NCBI GenBank assembly: GCA_024691105.1
Contig: JAILNY010000067.1
Span: forward strand, 1 to 15,780
Direction: 5' to 3'
Origin: Treponema sp.
Lineage (GTDB): Bacteria > Spirochaetota > Spirochaetia > Treponematales > Treponemataceae
DNA length: 15,780 bases
This document shows positions 7,039 to 14,120 of the stretch, in pieces. The notes under the pieces were generated by a model, which made no database searches, was not told the origin of the DNA, and worked only from the letters and a program-made list of their open reading frames with translations. Position 1 is the first letter of the stretch. Every line of letters starts with the position of its first letter. The translations under genes and the position numbers were made by a program.

Positions 7039-7266
7039 TTATTTATCCTGATTTTTTGCAGCTTCGAGTTCTTCTTTTTTTGCTTCTCTTTTATCTTTGA
7101 TATCTGCAGCGCCGATTAAAAGTGAAATCAAACCGATAAATGCAGCAAGAACTGGAGCAAAGCCCTTTAAGAACTGAATAACTTCTTCTCCCCAGTTAAG
7201 ATATCCTGGAATTACAGAAAATACTGTAAAAGCAATAAAAATCAAACCTAAAATAATAGCAGCCAT
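7039..7266 (-). CDS. Small two-helix membrane protein, unknown function
   Basis: 75 residues with a good GGAG before the ATG. Two hydrophobic helices, about 2-20 and 34-54, are joined by a short loop (PGYLNWGEEVIQFLKG), and a strongly charged Lys/Glu tail (about 56-75) follows. The hairpin plus cytoplasmic charged tail suggests an inner-membrane peptide. I do not recognise the family. It stands alone, transcribed in the minus direction, with a repeat array on each side. The array downstream abuts its stop codon, so no separate terminator is visible and the hairpins in that array may define the 3' end. The ribosome binding site and the clean amphipathic pattern make it a likely real gene. Confidence 0.72.
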   Translation of the reverse strand: MAAIILGLIFIAFTVFSVIPGYLNWGEEVIQFLKGFAPVLAAFIGLISLLIGAADIKDKREAKKEELEAAKNQDK

Positions 7267-7289
7267 GTTTTCTCCTTTATCATTTCCGC

Positions 7290-7315
7290 CTGCACTTTTG
7301 CAGAACTATAGTATA
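7290..7315 (-). promoter_or_regulatory. Putative -10 and 5' hairpin of the small membrane protein gene
   Basis: TATACT at 7315-7310 predicts a start near 7303, the exact first base of a small hairpin CTGCA/TGCAG (7303-7299 with 7294-7290, 4-nt loop). The leader would be about 37 nt long and open with this hairpin. No good -35 is seen. Confidence 0.4.
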
Positions 7316-7378
7316 AAAAATATATCCGTAAAAAAGGGTTCAGTCAACAACAATGCGTGCCTTCAATTCTTTACACAC

Positions 7379-7567
7379 ATCCCTTTTTCGCATTGTTTCG
7401 CGTTTGTAAAGCAAACGCTCTGTCACTTCTTGGTATCTTTCTTTCTTAACAGATATCCCTTTTTCGCATTGTTTCGAGTTTGCGTGGCAAACTCTCTGTC
7501 GCTTCACGTTACCGTCTCTCCTTTGCCTACATCCCGACTTCGCGTTGTTTCGAGTTTGCGCGGGCAT
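7379..7567. repeat. Array B: 76-bp tandem repeat, about 2.5 copies, sharing the hairpin of array A
   Basis: Units start at 7379, 7455 and 7531, each beginning ATCCC; the first two share the same opening 22 bases. Unit 1 folds GCGTTTGT-AAA-GCAAACGC (7400-7418) and unit 2 GAGTTTGC-GTG-GCAAACTC (7476-7494). The stem is kept although its second base pair changed from C-G to A-T. Unit 3 is diverged or truncated after the first arm. The 76-bp period rules out a coding repeat. The rest of the 7267-7593 gap holds only the small gene's promoter area and about 25 bp before the azlD stop codon. Confidence 0.9.
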
Positions 7568-7593
7568 TGAAAAGACATCAGCGCTCGTGCGTC

Positions 7594-7923
7594 CTATACC
7601 AGCACGCGGCTTAAAACCATATACAAAATAGTTCCGCCAAAAATGCTCAGCATGCTGTTATTCTTCCACAAATGCAAACCGACCGTCACCGCAAGCGAAA
7701 CGACCTCCGCAATCCCAAAAGGCCGCGTCATAAAATTAACATCCTTAAAACAATAAACAAGCAAAACCGACATCACCATCGGCGGAATATATTTTTCAAT
7801 AAAACGCAAAATCGCAGGCGGCTCTCGCTTAGAAAATAACACAAACGGGAAAGCCCTCAACAAAAAAATTATCACTGCAGAAACAAATACCGCCATCAGC
7901 GCCTGGACAAGAGTCAATTTCAT
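7594..7923 (-). CDS. azlD: Branched-chain amino acid exporter small subunit, AzlD family
   Basis: 109 residues, normal for AzlD. Four hydrophobic segments are visible (about 5-25, 40-60, 68-84, 88-107). RAFPFVLFSKREPPAILRFIEKYIPP is the conserved early part of the family, with the Arg-Ala-Phe-Pro after the first helix typical. It pairs with AzlC in the membrane to export branched-chain amino acids or their analogues, a role defined by azaleucine resistance in Bacillus. The start overlaps the end of azlC by four bases (ATGA) with GGAGG just upstream, so the two are translationally coupled. No terminator follows; array B comes next. Confidence 0.9.
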   Translation of the reverse strand: MKLTLVQALMAVFVSAVIIFLLRAFPFVLFSKREPPAILRFIEKYIPPMVMSVLLVYCFKDVNFMTRPFGIAEVVSLAVTVGLHLWKNNSMLSIFGGTILYMVLSRVLV

Positions 7924-8717
7924 TTCATTTCCTCCAATCCGCGCGCTGCAGGGTTTCCGTGAGTTTCGCTCGCCTCGGAATTTGCTGAATTTTCAATCGG
8001 TCCGTGCTCTGCGTGAGTTTCGCGCTCCGCGGTCTTTTTCTTTGCAAGCATTATGCAGATAATTCCTACACAAATCGAAAGCAGCAGAATATTTTCACTT
8101 GAAATAACCTTAAGTCGAGACAAAGCAATACACAAAACTGTCGCACAAAGCCCGATTACCGGCGGAACAAAATCATGCGACTTTTTAATCTGTTCAATAA
8201 GAAGAACAGCAAAAAGCGTAGTCAACGCAAAATCAACACCCTTAAAATCAAATGGAATCAAAGAACCCGCAATTGCTCCAATTACGCTTCCTAAAATCCA
8301 GTATGAATGATTTAAAAGCGCAATCGTTCCGTAAAAAGAACCAGCATCCTCATTTTTGGGAAGAGGCGTACAAGTCATAAGAGCGTAAGTTTCATCCGTA
8401 AGGGCAAAAACAAGATACGGCTTCCACTTTCCGACATTTTTAAATTTTTCTATAAGTGAAAGTCCATAAAAAATATGTCTGATATTTAATAAAAGCTGTG
8501 CCACCGCAACAGCCCCAAGCGACGCCCCCGAAGCAAAAAGTCCCACTGCAAGATACTGCCCGGCTCCTGCATAAATTGTAAGACTCATAATCGGTGCAAG
8601 CCACCACGGATACCCCGCCTTAACAAGCATCAGTCCAAACGGAATTCCGATTGCAATATATCCAAAAAAAACCGGAAGTGTCAGTTTTACAATTTTAAAA
8701 AAGTTTGAATTATTCAT
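7920..8717 (-). CDS. azlC: Branched-chain amino acid exporter large subunit, AzlC family
   Basis: 265 residues, slightly longer than usual. Family landmarks are PVFFGYIAIGIPFG (15-28), MSLTIYAGAGQY (44-55), LLNIRHIFYGLSL (76-88) and FALTDETYAL (104-113), followed by further membrane helices up to about 228. It forms the exporter with AzlD for branched-chain amino acids. After the last helix comes a hydrophilic Glu/His/Asn-rich tail (about 229-265) encoded by GC-rich DNA with an in-frame direct repeat 18 codons apart. That tail does not look like the normal family end. No clear Shine-Dalgarno sequence precedes the ATG; the upstream cyclic-di-GMP gene ends 12 bases away, so the three probably form one transcript. 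Confidence 0.9.
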   Translation of the reverse strand: MNNSNFFKIVKLTLPVFFGYIAIGIPFGLMLVKAGYPWWLAPIMSLTIYAGAGQYLAVGLFASGASLGAVAVAQLLLNIRHIFYGLSLIEKFKNVGKWKPYLVFALTDETYALMTCTPLPKNEDAGSFYGTIALLNHSYWILGSVIGAIAGSLIPFDFKGVDFALTTLFAVLLIEQIKKSHDFVPPVIGLCATVLCIALSRLKVISSENILLLSICVGIICIMLAKKKTAERETHAEHGPIENSANSEASETHGNPAARGLEEMK

Positions 8718-8729
8718 AGCTGCGATTTT

Positions 8730-10403
8730 TTATTCTTCAATAATGTGATCTAAGGCTTCTACATTGCCGGAAAGATAATCTTCTATCGCCTTCTGACTCA
8801 TTGGCTTTCCTCGCAAAAATCCCTGTACCGTTTTACAATTCAATTCCCGCAGAATCAAAAGCTGGTCAATTTTTTCAACTCCCTCTGCAATTGTATCAAG
8901 CCCCATTTTTGTTACCATAGAAATAATGGCATTTGTTATATTTTCCGAAACACCATTTTCTTCAGTTATTGACTGAATGAATGACTTGTCAATCTTTAAT
9001 GTCGTAAGCGGTAAAATCTGAAGATATCTTAAAGATGAATATCCTGTTCCAAAGTCATCAAGCGAAATTCCAAAACCGCGCTTTTTAACTTCATCCAAAA
9101 CAGCAACCGCCTTTTCCGTATCGTTAATCAAAACGCCTTCTGTAACTTCAATCTCAACATGAGCAGGATTTACCCCAGTCTCTTTTACCGCCGCATCAAG
9201 CATAACCAAAAAGTCGTCATCCATCAGTTGAACCGGAGAAGCATTTACCGACATCGTTCCATTGTAATTAAATTTCTCCTCCCACTCACGCTGACACAAA
9301 AAAGCCTTCTTCAAAACCCATTCGCCGAGAACCTTTATAAAACCGCTTTCTTCTGCAATCGGAATAAAATCCTCCGGCGAAATTTTTCCAAGTTCCGGCT
9401 CGTTCCAGCGCAAAAGTGCTTCAAAACCACGAAGCTCATTTGTCGAAATATTAAACTGTGGCTGAAAGAATAATTCAAACTCGCCATTCTCATAAGAAGA
9501 AGGCATCTTTGTCCTGTACTGCAACGCACGCAAAAAAGCCTTCTGCATCTCTGGCGTAAACATCATTACTCGGTGCTTGCCAGCCCTCTTTGCAGAATGC
9601 ATTGCAAGATCCGCAAACTTAATTAAATCTTCGCTTTCTGTTGTATTATCAGGATAAACAGAAATTCCACCAGAAACATAAATACTTTCTTTATCAAAAG
9701 CCTCAAGAATTGCATCGCTTATTGTATAAAGTGAATCTACGTTGGTAATATTTTTCACCGTAACAATAAATTCATCTCCACCAAAACGATAAACACTTTG
9801 ATTTTCGCGTTCAAAAGATTTAAATATTCGTGCAGCCTTAATCAAAACTCTGTCTCCAGCCTGCTGTCCCTTTGAATCATTCAACGATTTAAAATTATCA
9901 ATATCAAAGAAAATCAAACCGACGTGAAGCGCTTTCTTATTTGCTTCATCAATAATTGCAAAATAATCTTTATAAAACTGAAATCTATTTGGAAGAGCCG
10001 TCAACGTGTCTGTTACAAGCGAAAGCTTTAACTGCTCTGTATATCTGATTTTTGCCGTGATATCTGTAAAAGTAGCAACTACAAGGTCATCGTCATTCGA
10101 CTTAAATTCAACCGAAAACCAGGAATCATTTTTTTCGTAATGAAAAGTTTCTGCAAAAAGGCGTTTTGTATCCTGCGCCTGAAAACACATTCCAACAAGA
10201 TCAATATCTGGGCAAACCTTTTTTTCAACTTCAGAAAGCAAAGTATTATCTGAAATCTGCATCATCGCTTTTCCAAATTCTGAATTTGCATAAAGAATTT
10301 TAAAATCAACTTTAGACGACTTTTTTTCCAAAGACTTTAATACTAAAAGAGGAATTTTTACAGTTTCGATAATATTTTTAAAGTCAAGATTTTCAGATGA
10401 CAC
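8730..10403 (-). CDS. PAS-GGDEF-EAL cyclic-di-GMP enzyme
   Basis: 557 residues from a GTG at 10403. Domains in order are an N-terminal PAS-like sensor (about 5-118), GGDEF (about 128-285) with DTLTALPNR and the intact RFGGDEF (206-212), and EAL (about 300-550) with EALLRW (328-333), VNAS, EIEVTE, DDFGTGYSSL (449-458), KID, AEGVE and QGF. Both active sites look complete, so it may make and break cyclic-di-GMP with the PAS domain choosing. The product-inhibition RxxD site before GGDEF reads RENQ and is lost. There are no membrane segments, so it is cytoplasmic. The frame stays open upstream to 10577, but that would run through the promoter and overlap the divergent OmpA gene. The GTG at the predicted transcription start fits best. 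azlC follows 12 bases later. Confidence 0.9.
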   Translation of the reverse strand: MSSENLDFKNIIETVKIPLLVLKSLEKKSSKVDFKILYANSEFGKAMMQISDNTLLSEVEKKVCPDIDLVGMCFQAQDTKRLFAETFHYEKNDSWFSVEFKSNDDDLVVATFTDITAKIRYTEQLKLSLVTDTLTALPNRFQFYKDYFAIIDEANKKALHVGLIFFDIDNFKSLNDSKGQQAGDRVLIKAARIFKSFERENQSVYRFGGDEFIVTVKNITNVDSLYTISDAILEAFDKESIYVSGGISVYPDNTTESEDLIKFADLAMHSAKRAGKHRVMMFTPEMQKAFLRALQYRTKMPSSYENGEFELFFQPQFNISTNELRGFEALLRWNEPELGKISPEDFIPIAEESGFIKVLGEWVLKKAFLCQREWEEKFNYNGTMSVNASPVQLMDDDFLVMLDAAVKETGVNPAHVEIEVTEGVLINDTEKAVAVLDEVKKRGFGISLDDFGTGYSSLRYLQILPLTTLKIDKSFIQSITEENGVSENITNAIISMVTKMGLDTIAEGVEKIDQLLILRELNCKTVQGFLRGKPMSQKAIEDYLSGNVEALDHIIEE

Positions 10404-10409
10404 AACTAT

Positions 10410-10438
10410 AATATATAGTAAATAAAGTGCTTTGTCAA
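10410..10438 (-). promoter_or_regulatory. Sigma-70 promoter of the PAS-GGDEF-EAL gene
   Basis: A perfect -35 TTGACA (10438-10433), a 17-bp spacer and -10 TATATT (10415-10410). The expected start seven bases on is 10403, the G of the proposed GTG start codon, implying a leaderless message. Confidence 0.75.
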
Positions 10439-10459
10439 AAACGTAACTTTCTCTCTTTT

Positions 10460-10483
10460 TATACTGTTTTATTTCCGATAATA
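10460..10483 (+). promoter_or_regulatory. Candidate -10 elements for the OmpA-type gene
   Basis: Two -10-like hexamers precede the ATG at 10489: TATACT (10460-10465) and GATAAT (10478-10483). Neither has a clear -35 at the right distance. The nearer one would start the message at or next to the ATG, and no Shine-Dalgarno sequence is present for either. Confidence 0.4.
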
Positions 10484-10488
10484 GATTT

Positions 10489-11742
10489 ATGAAAAAGACA
10501 ATTTTTTTAACAGCCGCATTATTCACAATTTTTACAGGAACTTTATTTTCGCAGCAGCAGAATCTTAAAACTGTCAACGAAGGTCCAAAAAAATTTGAAT
10601 TTAAATATCAGGAAAATGATTCCTACAGAATTCTCTCTACCGTAGAAGAATATGTTTACATAAATAATATTCCGCATCATACATCAGAAATCATAAACCG
10701 TGTCAGCGTAAAAGTTACTTCCGTTGATACAGAAGAAAAGTCAGCCATCAGCGAAGGCTCATTTATGACTACCGAAAACAGCACTCTTACCGGGGTTGCA
10801 AAAGCGCTGTCCTACGGCGATGAATATAAGAGCGTTTTTAAGCGCGACAGACTCGGCGTTTACACAATCGAAGACAAATATTTTATGCCGACAGTCCGAG
10901 ATGTTCCGGTTTTTCCAGATTATGAACTTTCTCCCGGCGATGAATGGACTTACCAGGGCCACGAAGCTCACGATTTACGCCGCCAGTTTGATCTTCAAAA
11001 ACCATATAAAGTTCCGTTTAACGCACAATACACGTATCTTGGCGTTGTTACTCAAAACGGCAAAAAATACGATCTGTTCCAGGTTTATTACGAACTGGAA
11101 TTTACTCTTAACACCAGCTCCCTTGCACGCGGTGCCGGCGAAACACCTAAAAAGACAACAGGGTTTTCAAGCCAGCTTATTTTCTGGGACAACGATAAGG
11201 GAATGATTGATCATTACATGGAATCATTCAAAATTGAAATTACAACAACGTTCGGCAACATTTTAACATTTGCCGGCACCGCCCACGCCGAAGTCACAGA
11301 ATTTGAACGCACTGCTACACCGGAAACAGTTCAGGATGTAGAAAAAAAGATCAACGAACTTGGAATAAACGATGTTCAGGTAAAATCAACTGACAAAGGT
11401 CTAACTCTCAGCATAGAAAACATCCAGTTTAAGCCAGACTCTGACGTTCTTCTTTTGTCAGAAAAGCAAAAACTCGATAAGCTTGCAGAGATCTTAAAGG
11501 CTTATCCAAATAACGACCTTTTGATTACCGGCCACACGGCTCTCCGCGGAACTGCAGAAAGCCGACAGGAATTGAGCGAGCAGCGAGCCCAATCCGTTGC
11601 CGACTATCTTATCCGCACTGGTGTAAAAGACAAATATCATATCTTTACCCAAGGCAAAGGTGCCGAAGAACCAATTGCCACAAACTCAACAGAAGAAGGC
11701 CGCAAAAAAAATCGCCGCGTAGAAATTACAATAATGGACTAA
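10489..11742 (+). CDS. Secreted OmpA-C domain protein
   Basis: 417 residues. A signal peptide (1-21, cut likely after LFS) leads to a mostly beta-type region of about 250 residues that I do not recognise (about 30-275), then an OmpA C-terminal domain (about 300-417). The domain shows SIENIQFKPDSDVL, LLITGHTALRGTAESRQELS, the Arg366 in LSEQRA, and GRKKNRRVEI near the end. In diaminopimelate-binding OmpA proteins an Asp follows GHT; here it is Ala351, while the partnering Arg is kept. It is probably periplasmic or outer-membrane-associated and attached to peptidoglycan by a changed binding mode. There is no lipobox. It may be related to the modular OmpA-like proteins known in treponemes, but I cannot confirm which. 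No Shine-Dalgarno sequence is visible. It ends at a hairpin shared with the convergent lipoprotein gene. Confidence 0.83.
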   Translation: MKKTIFLTAALFTIFTGTLFSQQQNLKTVNEGPKKFEFKYQENDSYRILSTVEEYVYINNIPHHTSEIINRVSVKVTSVDTEEKSAISEGSFMTTENSTLTGVAKALSYGDEYKSVFKRDRLGVYTIEDKYFMPTVRDVPVFPDYELSPGDEWTYQGHEAHDLRRQFDLQKPYKVPFNAQYTYLGVVTQNGKKYDLFQVYYELEFTLNTSSLARGAGETPKKTTGFSSQLIFWDNDKGMIDHYMESFKIEITTTFGNILTFAGTAHAEVTEFERTATPETVQDVEKKINELGINDVQVKSTDKGLTLSIENIQFKPDSDVLLLSEKQKLDKLAEILKAYPNNDLLITGHTALRGTAESRQELSEQRAQSVADYLIRTGVKDKYHIFTQGKGAEEPIATNSTEEGRKKNRRVEITIMD

Positions 11743-11762
11743 CATCCTCATAAAACTGAGAC

Positions 11763-11800
11763 AAAACTTGTGCTGCAATTATAAATCAGGCACAAGTTTT
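11763..11800. terminator. Hairpin terminator between convergent genes, overlapping coding sequence
   Basis: Perfect 11-bp arms AAAACTTGTGC (11763-11773) and GCACAAGTTTT (11790-11800) with a 16-nt loop. Each strand reads four T at the end of the second arm. The right arm and the stop codon belong to the minus-strand lipoprotein gene, so its last codons double as half the hairpin. Confidence 0.65.
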
Positions 11801-12846
11801 ATCGTACAGGTAACCGGCAAATGGTCTGAATATCCGCTTTTGCTAAAAATCTGATACCTTGCCGGAGTTCCATCCTCATTTATAATTTCAGGTTCTTCTT
11901 CCACAGTGAATTTTACAATTCCTTCATTTCTATTACAAAAAAAGTGATCTATTCTTTCCCATTTTCCATTAAAATAATAAGAACCTTTTTCCTGATTTTC
12001 ATATTCATTCCACGGGGAATAAACATTAACCGCCTTATTTTCACATTCATCAAGTTCTGTAAAATACAATTCTTTTCCTTTGCCACGACCGAACTCTCCG
12101 ATATCCTTATTAAAATCCCCTGCGGCAATACAAAAAAATTCTGGCTCCCTTTTTTTTTCAGCACAGTTCCGTGATTTTAAAAGACCTGCAAGAACAGTTT
12201 CCTGCCATTGTCTCCATTTTTCACTTTCTAAAGCTCCTCCAGACTTTGACTTCCAGTGATTAACAAAAAGCTTAAATCTTGAGTGCCCGCCATTTTGACA
12301 CCTGTCATCAGTATTAATTGTAAGTTCTATAATCGGTCTAAGGTCAGGCATTTTTCCTTCACCTTTTTTTCGACCTTTTTTCTTTCCGACTTTTTTTTCC
12401 TTTTCTGTTCGTATATCAATATTATGAAAAGCAACATCTTCTATTTTATATTTTGAAAGAACTGCACAACCGATGCTAGAGCCCTCATTTTTCCCAAACG
12501 CAGCATACAAATATTTTTTATTCTTAAACCATTCGTTTTCGCTCAGATGATTTGAAATATCATATATAATTTTTTCATTTTCAATTTCTTCCATAACAAG
12601 AATATCAGAATCAAATTTTTTTATCATCGAACAAAGTCTGCCAATCCGCTGCTCATAAAGCTCGCTGTTCCACGTATCAGCTTTTCTAAATTCAGAATAT
12701 TCAATTCCGTCATTATTTCCATCAAAAAAAGTCTGAACATTCCAATTTGTAATTGTTACATTCTGCATCGTACCAGAGTTATTTCCGGCATAACATCCAA
12801 AAAACAAAACCAAAATCAAAAAAAATAAAGAGACAATTCTCTGCAT
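11779..12846 (-). CDS. Lipoprotein of the endonuclease/exonuclease/phosphatase (EEP) superfamily
   Basis: 355 residues. I chose the ATG at 12846 because AGGAGG sits at ideal spacing and it begins a lipoprotein signal (MQRIVSLFFLILVLFFGC, lipid Cys18). The frame is open to 12900, but those codons lie over the promoter region. EEP motifs are all present: TNWNVQTFFDG (33-43), MEEIEN (85-90) with the metal-binding Glu, NHWKSKSGG with His197, GDFNKD (Asp244, Asn246), RIDHFF with Asp300, and YSDHLPV with Asp341-His342. It is probably a surface- or periplasm-anchored metal-dependent nuclease or phosphodiesterase, perhaps for scavenging nucleic acid; lipid phosphatase activity cannot be excluded. A Lys/Gly/Arg-rich run at about 148-165 interrupts the fold, which is unusual. 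The -3 residue of the lipobox (Phe) suits loose spirochaetal rules. It is convergent with the OmpA-type gene. Confidence 0.85.
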   Translation of the reverse strand: MQRIVSLFFLILVLFFGCYAGNNSGTMQNVTITNWNVQTFFDGNNDGIEYSEFRKADTWNSELYEQRIGRLCSMIKKFDSDILVMEEIENEKIIYDISNHLSENEWFKNKKYLYAAFGKNEGSSIGCAVLSKYKIEDVAFHNIDIRTEKEKKVGKKKGRKKGEGKMPDLRPIIELTINTDDRCQNGGHSRFKLFVNHWKSKSGGALESEKWRQWQETVLAGLLKSRNCAEKKREPEFFCIAAGDFNKDIGEFGRGKGKELYFTELDECENKAVNVYSPWNEYENQEKGSYYFNGKWERIDHFFCNRNEGIVKFTVEEEPEIINEDGTPARYQIFSKSGYSDHLPVTCTIKLVPDL

Positions 12847-12867
12847 AAAACCTCCTAAAAGTTTGCA

Positions 12868-12886
12868 GTATCTGATATATAGATAC
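12868..12886. promoter_or_regulatory. Palindrome overlapping the -10 region of the EEP lipoprotein gene
   Basis: GTATCT (12868-12873) and AGATAC (12881-12886) form a 6-bp inverted repeat around GATATAT, which contains TATATC-like -10 sequence on the minus strand about 30 nt before the start codon. It could be an operator or part of the promoter; no -35 is obvious. Confidence 0.35.
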
Positions 12887-12922
12887 TTTTTTTTATGCAA
12901 AAAATGTCTCTTTTTTTTAAAA

Positions 12923-12959
12923 AATTCTAAAAAAAAGCAGGTTATCTGCCTGCTTTTTT
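12923..12959 (-). terminator. Intrinsic terminator of ychF
   Basis: AAAAAAGCAGG (12931-12941) and CCTGCTTTTTT (12949-12959) form an 11-bp stem with a 7-nt loop. On the minus strand it is followed by a T-rich run, and it lies only a few bases after the ychF stop codon. Confidence 0.88.
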
Positions 12960-12965
12960 CTATAT

Positions 12966-14096
12966 TTATACGTTGAATTTAAAGAAAAGCACGTCTCCAT
13001 CCTGAACAACGTAATCTTTTCCTTCAATACGATACTTTCCGGCTTCTTTTATCTTTGCCTCAGTACCATAAGTTTTAAGATCGTCAATTGTATAAGCTTC
13101 GGCCTTAATAAAGCCTTTTTCAAAGTCGGTATGAATTACACCGGCTGCCTGTGGAGCTTTATCTCCCGCATGAATTGTCCATGCGCGGCATTCGTCCTGT
13201 CCACCAGTAAAGAATGTTGCAAGTCCCATAAGATTATATGTCTTACGAGCAAGAACGTTTAAGCCAGATTCACTTAATCCAACAGAATCCATAAACTCTT
13301 TGCGTTCTGCTTCATCTTTAATATCCGAAAGATCTGATTCAAACTTACCGCAGATTACAACAACCTCAGATTTTTCTGATGCAGCAATTTTCTTTACAGT
13401 TTCTACGTATTCGTTTGTGCCTTTTTCAATTGTATCTTCATCAATATTGCATACATAAAGAAGAGGCTTCATGGTCAAAAGGAACATATCCTTTACTGCA
13501 AGTTTCTCATCATCAGTTAAATCTGCAAGACGGGCACCTTTTCCATCTTCCAAAAGTGGTTTAATTTTTTCAACTGCAGTGGTCCATGACTTAAGTTTCT
13601 TTTCTTCTTCTTTACCAAGGGCACGAATCGACTTTGTTACCTTTTCCTGTCGCTTTCTGATTGTCTCAAGGTCAGCAAGCGCAAGTTCCATGTTAATTGT
13701 AAGAATATCACTTTCTGGATCAATTCCTGCTTCAACTTTAGCATCATCACGAACATGCATAATATCAGGATTATCAAAACAGCGTACAACATGCGCAATT
13801 ACAGAACATTCACGAATATTTGCAAGAAACTGGTTTCCAAGACCTTCACCCTGAGAAGCGCCTTTAATAAGACCTGCGATATCTACAAATTTAACAGTCG
13901 CAGGAGTTTTCTTTTTAGGCTGAAAAACGCTCGCAATAAAATCCAGACGCTCATCTGGAAGATCTACGATTCCGATATTAGGATCAATCGTACAGAAAGG
14001 AAAATTTTCTGCCTGTGCCGGAGCAGCAGTTAATGCCGAAAAAATTGTTGATTTACCAACATTAGGTAATCCTACGATACCACATTCTAATGCCAT
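12966..14096 (-). CDS. ychF: Ribosome-binding ATPase YchF
   Basis: 376 residues, near the family length. The Obg-family P-loop GLPNVGKS (9-16), DIAGLIKGASQGEGLGNQFL (G3 and the following switch), VRCFDN and the changed G4 motif NIDED, which makes YchF prefer ATP, are all visible, followed by a coiled region (about 145-175) and a C-terminal TGS domain ending DGDVLFFKFNV. YchF binds the ribosome and acts in translation and stress responses. GGAAG precedes the ATG. It sits behind mraY with a hairpin between, so it may have some transcription of its own. Confidence 0.97.
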   Translation of the reverse strand: MALECGIVGLPNVGKSTIFSALTAAPAQAENFPFCTIDPNIGIVDLPDERLDFIASVFQPKKKTPATVKFVDIAGLIKGASQGEGLGNQFLANIRECSVIAHVVRCFDNPDIMHVRDDAKVEAGIDPESDILTINMELALADLETIRKRQEKVTKSIRALGKEEEKKLKSWTTAVEKIKPLLEDGKGARLADLTDDEKLAVKDMFLLTMKPLLYVCNIDEDTIEKGTNEYVETVKKIAASEKSEVVVICGKFESDLSDIKDEAERKEFMDSVGLSESGLNVLARKTYNLMGLATFFTGGQDECRAWTIHAGDKAPQAAGVIHTDFEKGFIKAEAYTIDDLKTYGTEAKIKEAGKYRIEGKDYVVQDGDVLFFKFNV

Positions 14097-14120
14097 ATTC
14101 TTTCTTCCTTATATAACTAA

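Noticed and set aside
6780..7051. Two + strand frames across array A (about 73 and 75 codons)
   Set aside because: The unit is 95 bp, so each copy shifts frame; the frames are open by chance and share no common peptide design or ribosome binding site.
7340..7567. A - strand frame of 75 codons across array B
   Set aside because: It reads through a 76-bp repeat in shifting frames and lacks a Shine-Dalgarno sequence; treated as non-coding repeat.
6788..7567. CRISPR array
   Set aside because: The units are directly adjacent, near-identical over their whole length, with no unique spacers and no cas genes.
10404..10577. N-terminal extension of the GGDEF-EAL protein to 10577
   Set aside because: It spans the gene's own consensus promoter and overlaps the divergent OmpA-type gene; the extra residues are not part of a domain.
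12847..12900. N-terminal extension of the EEP lipoprotein
   Set aside because: The inner ATG has an ideal AGGAGG and a proper lipoprotein signal peptide; the extension would bury the signal.
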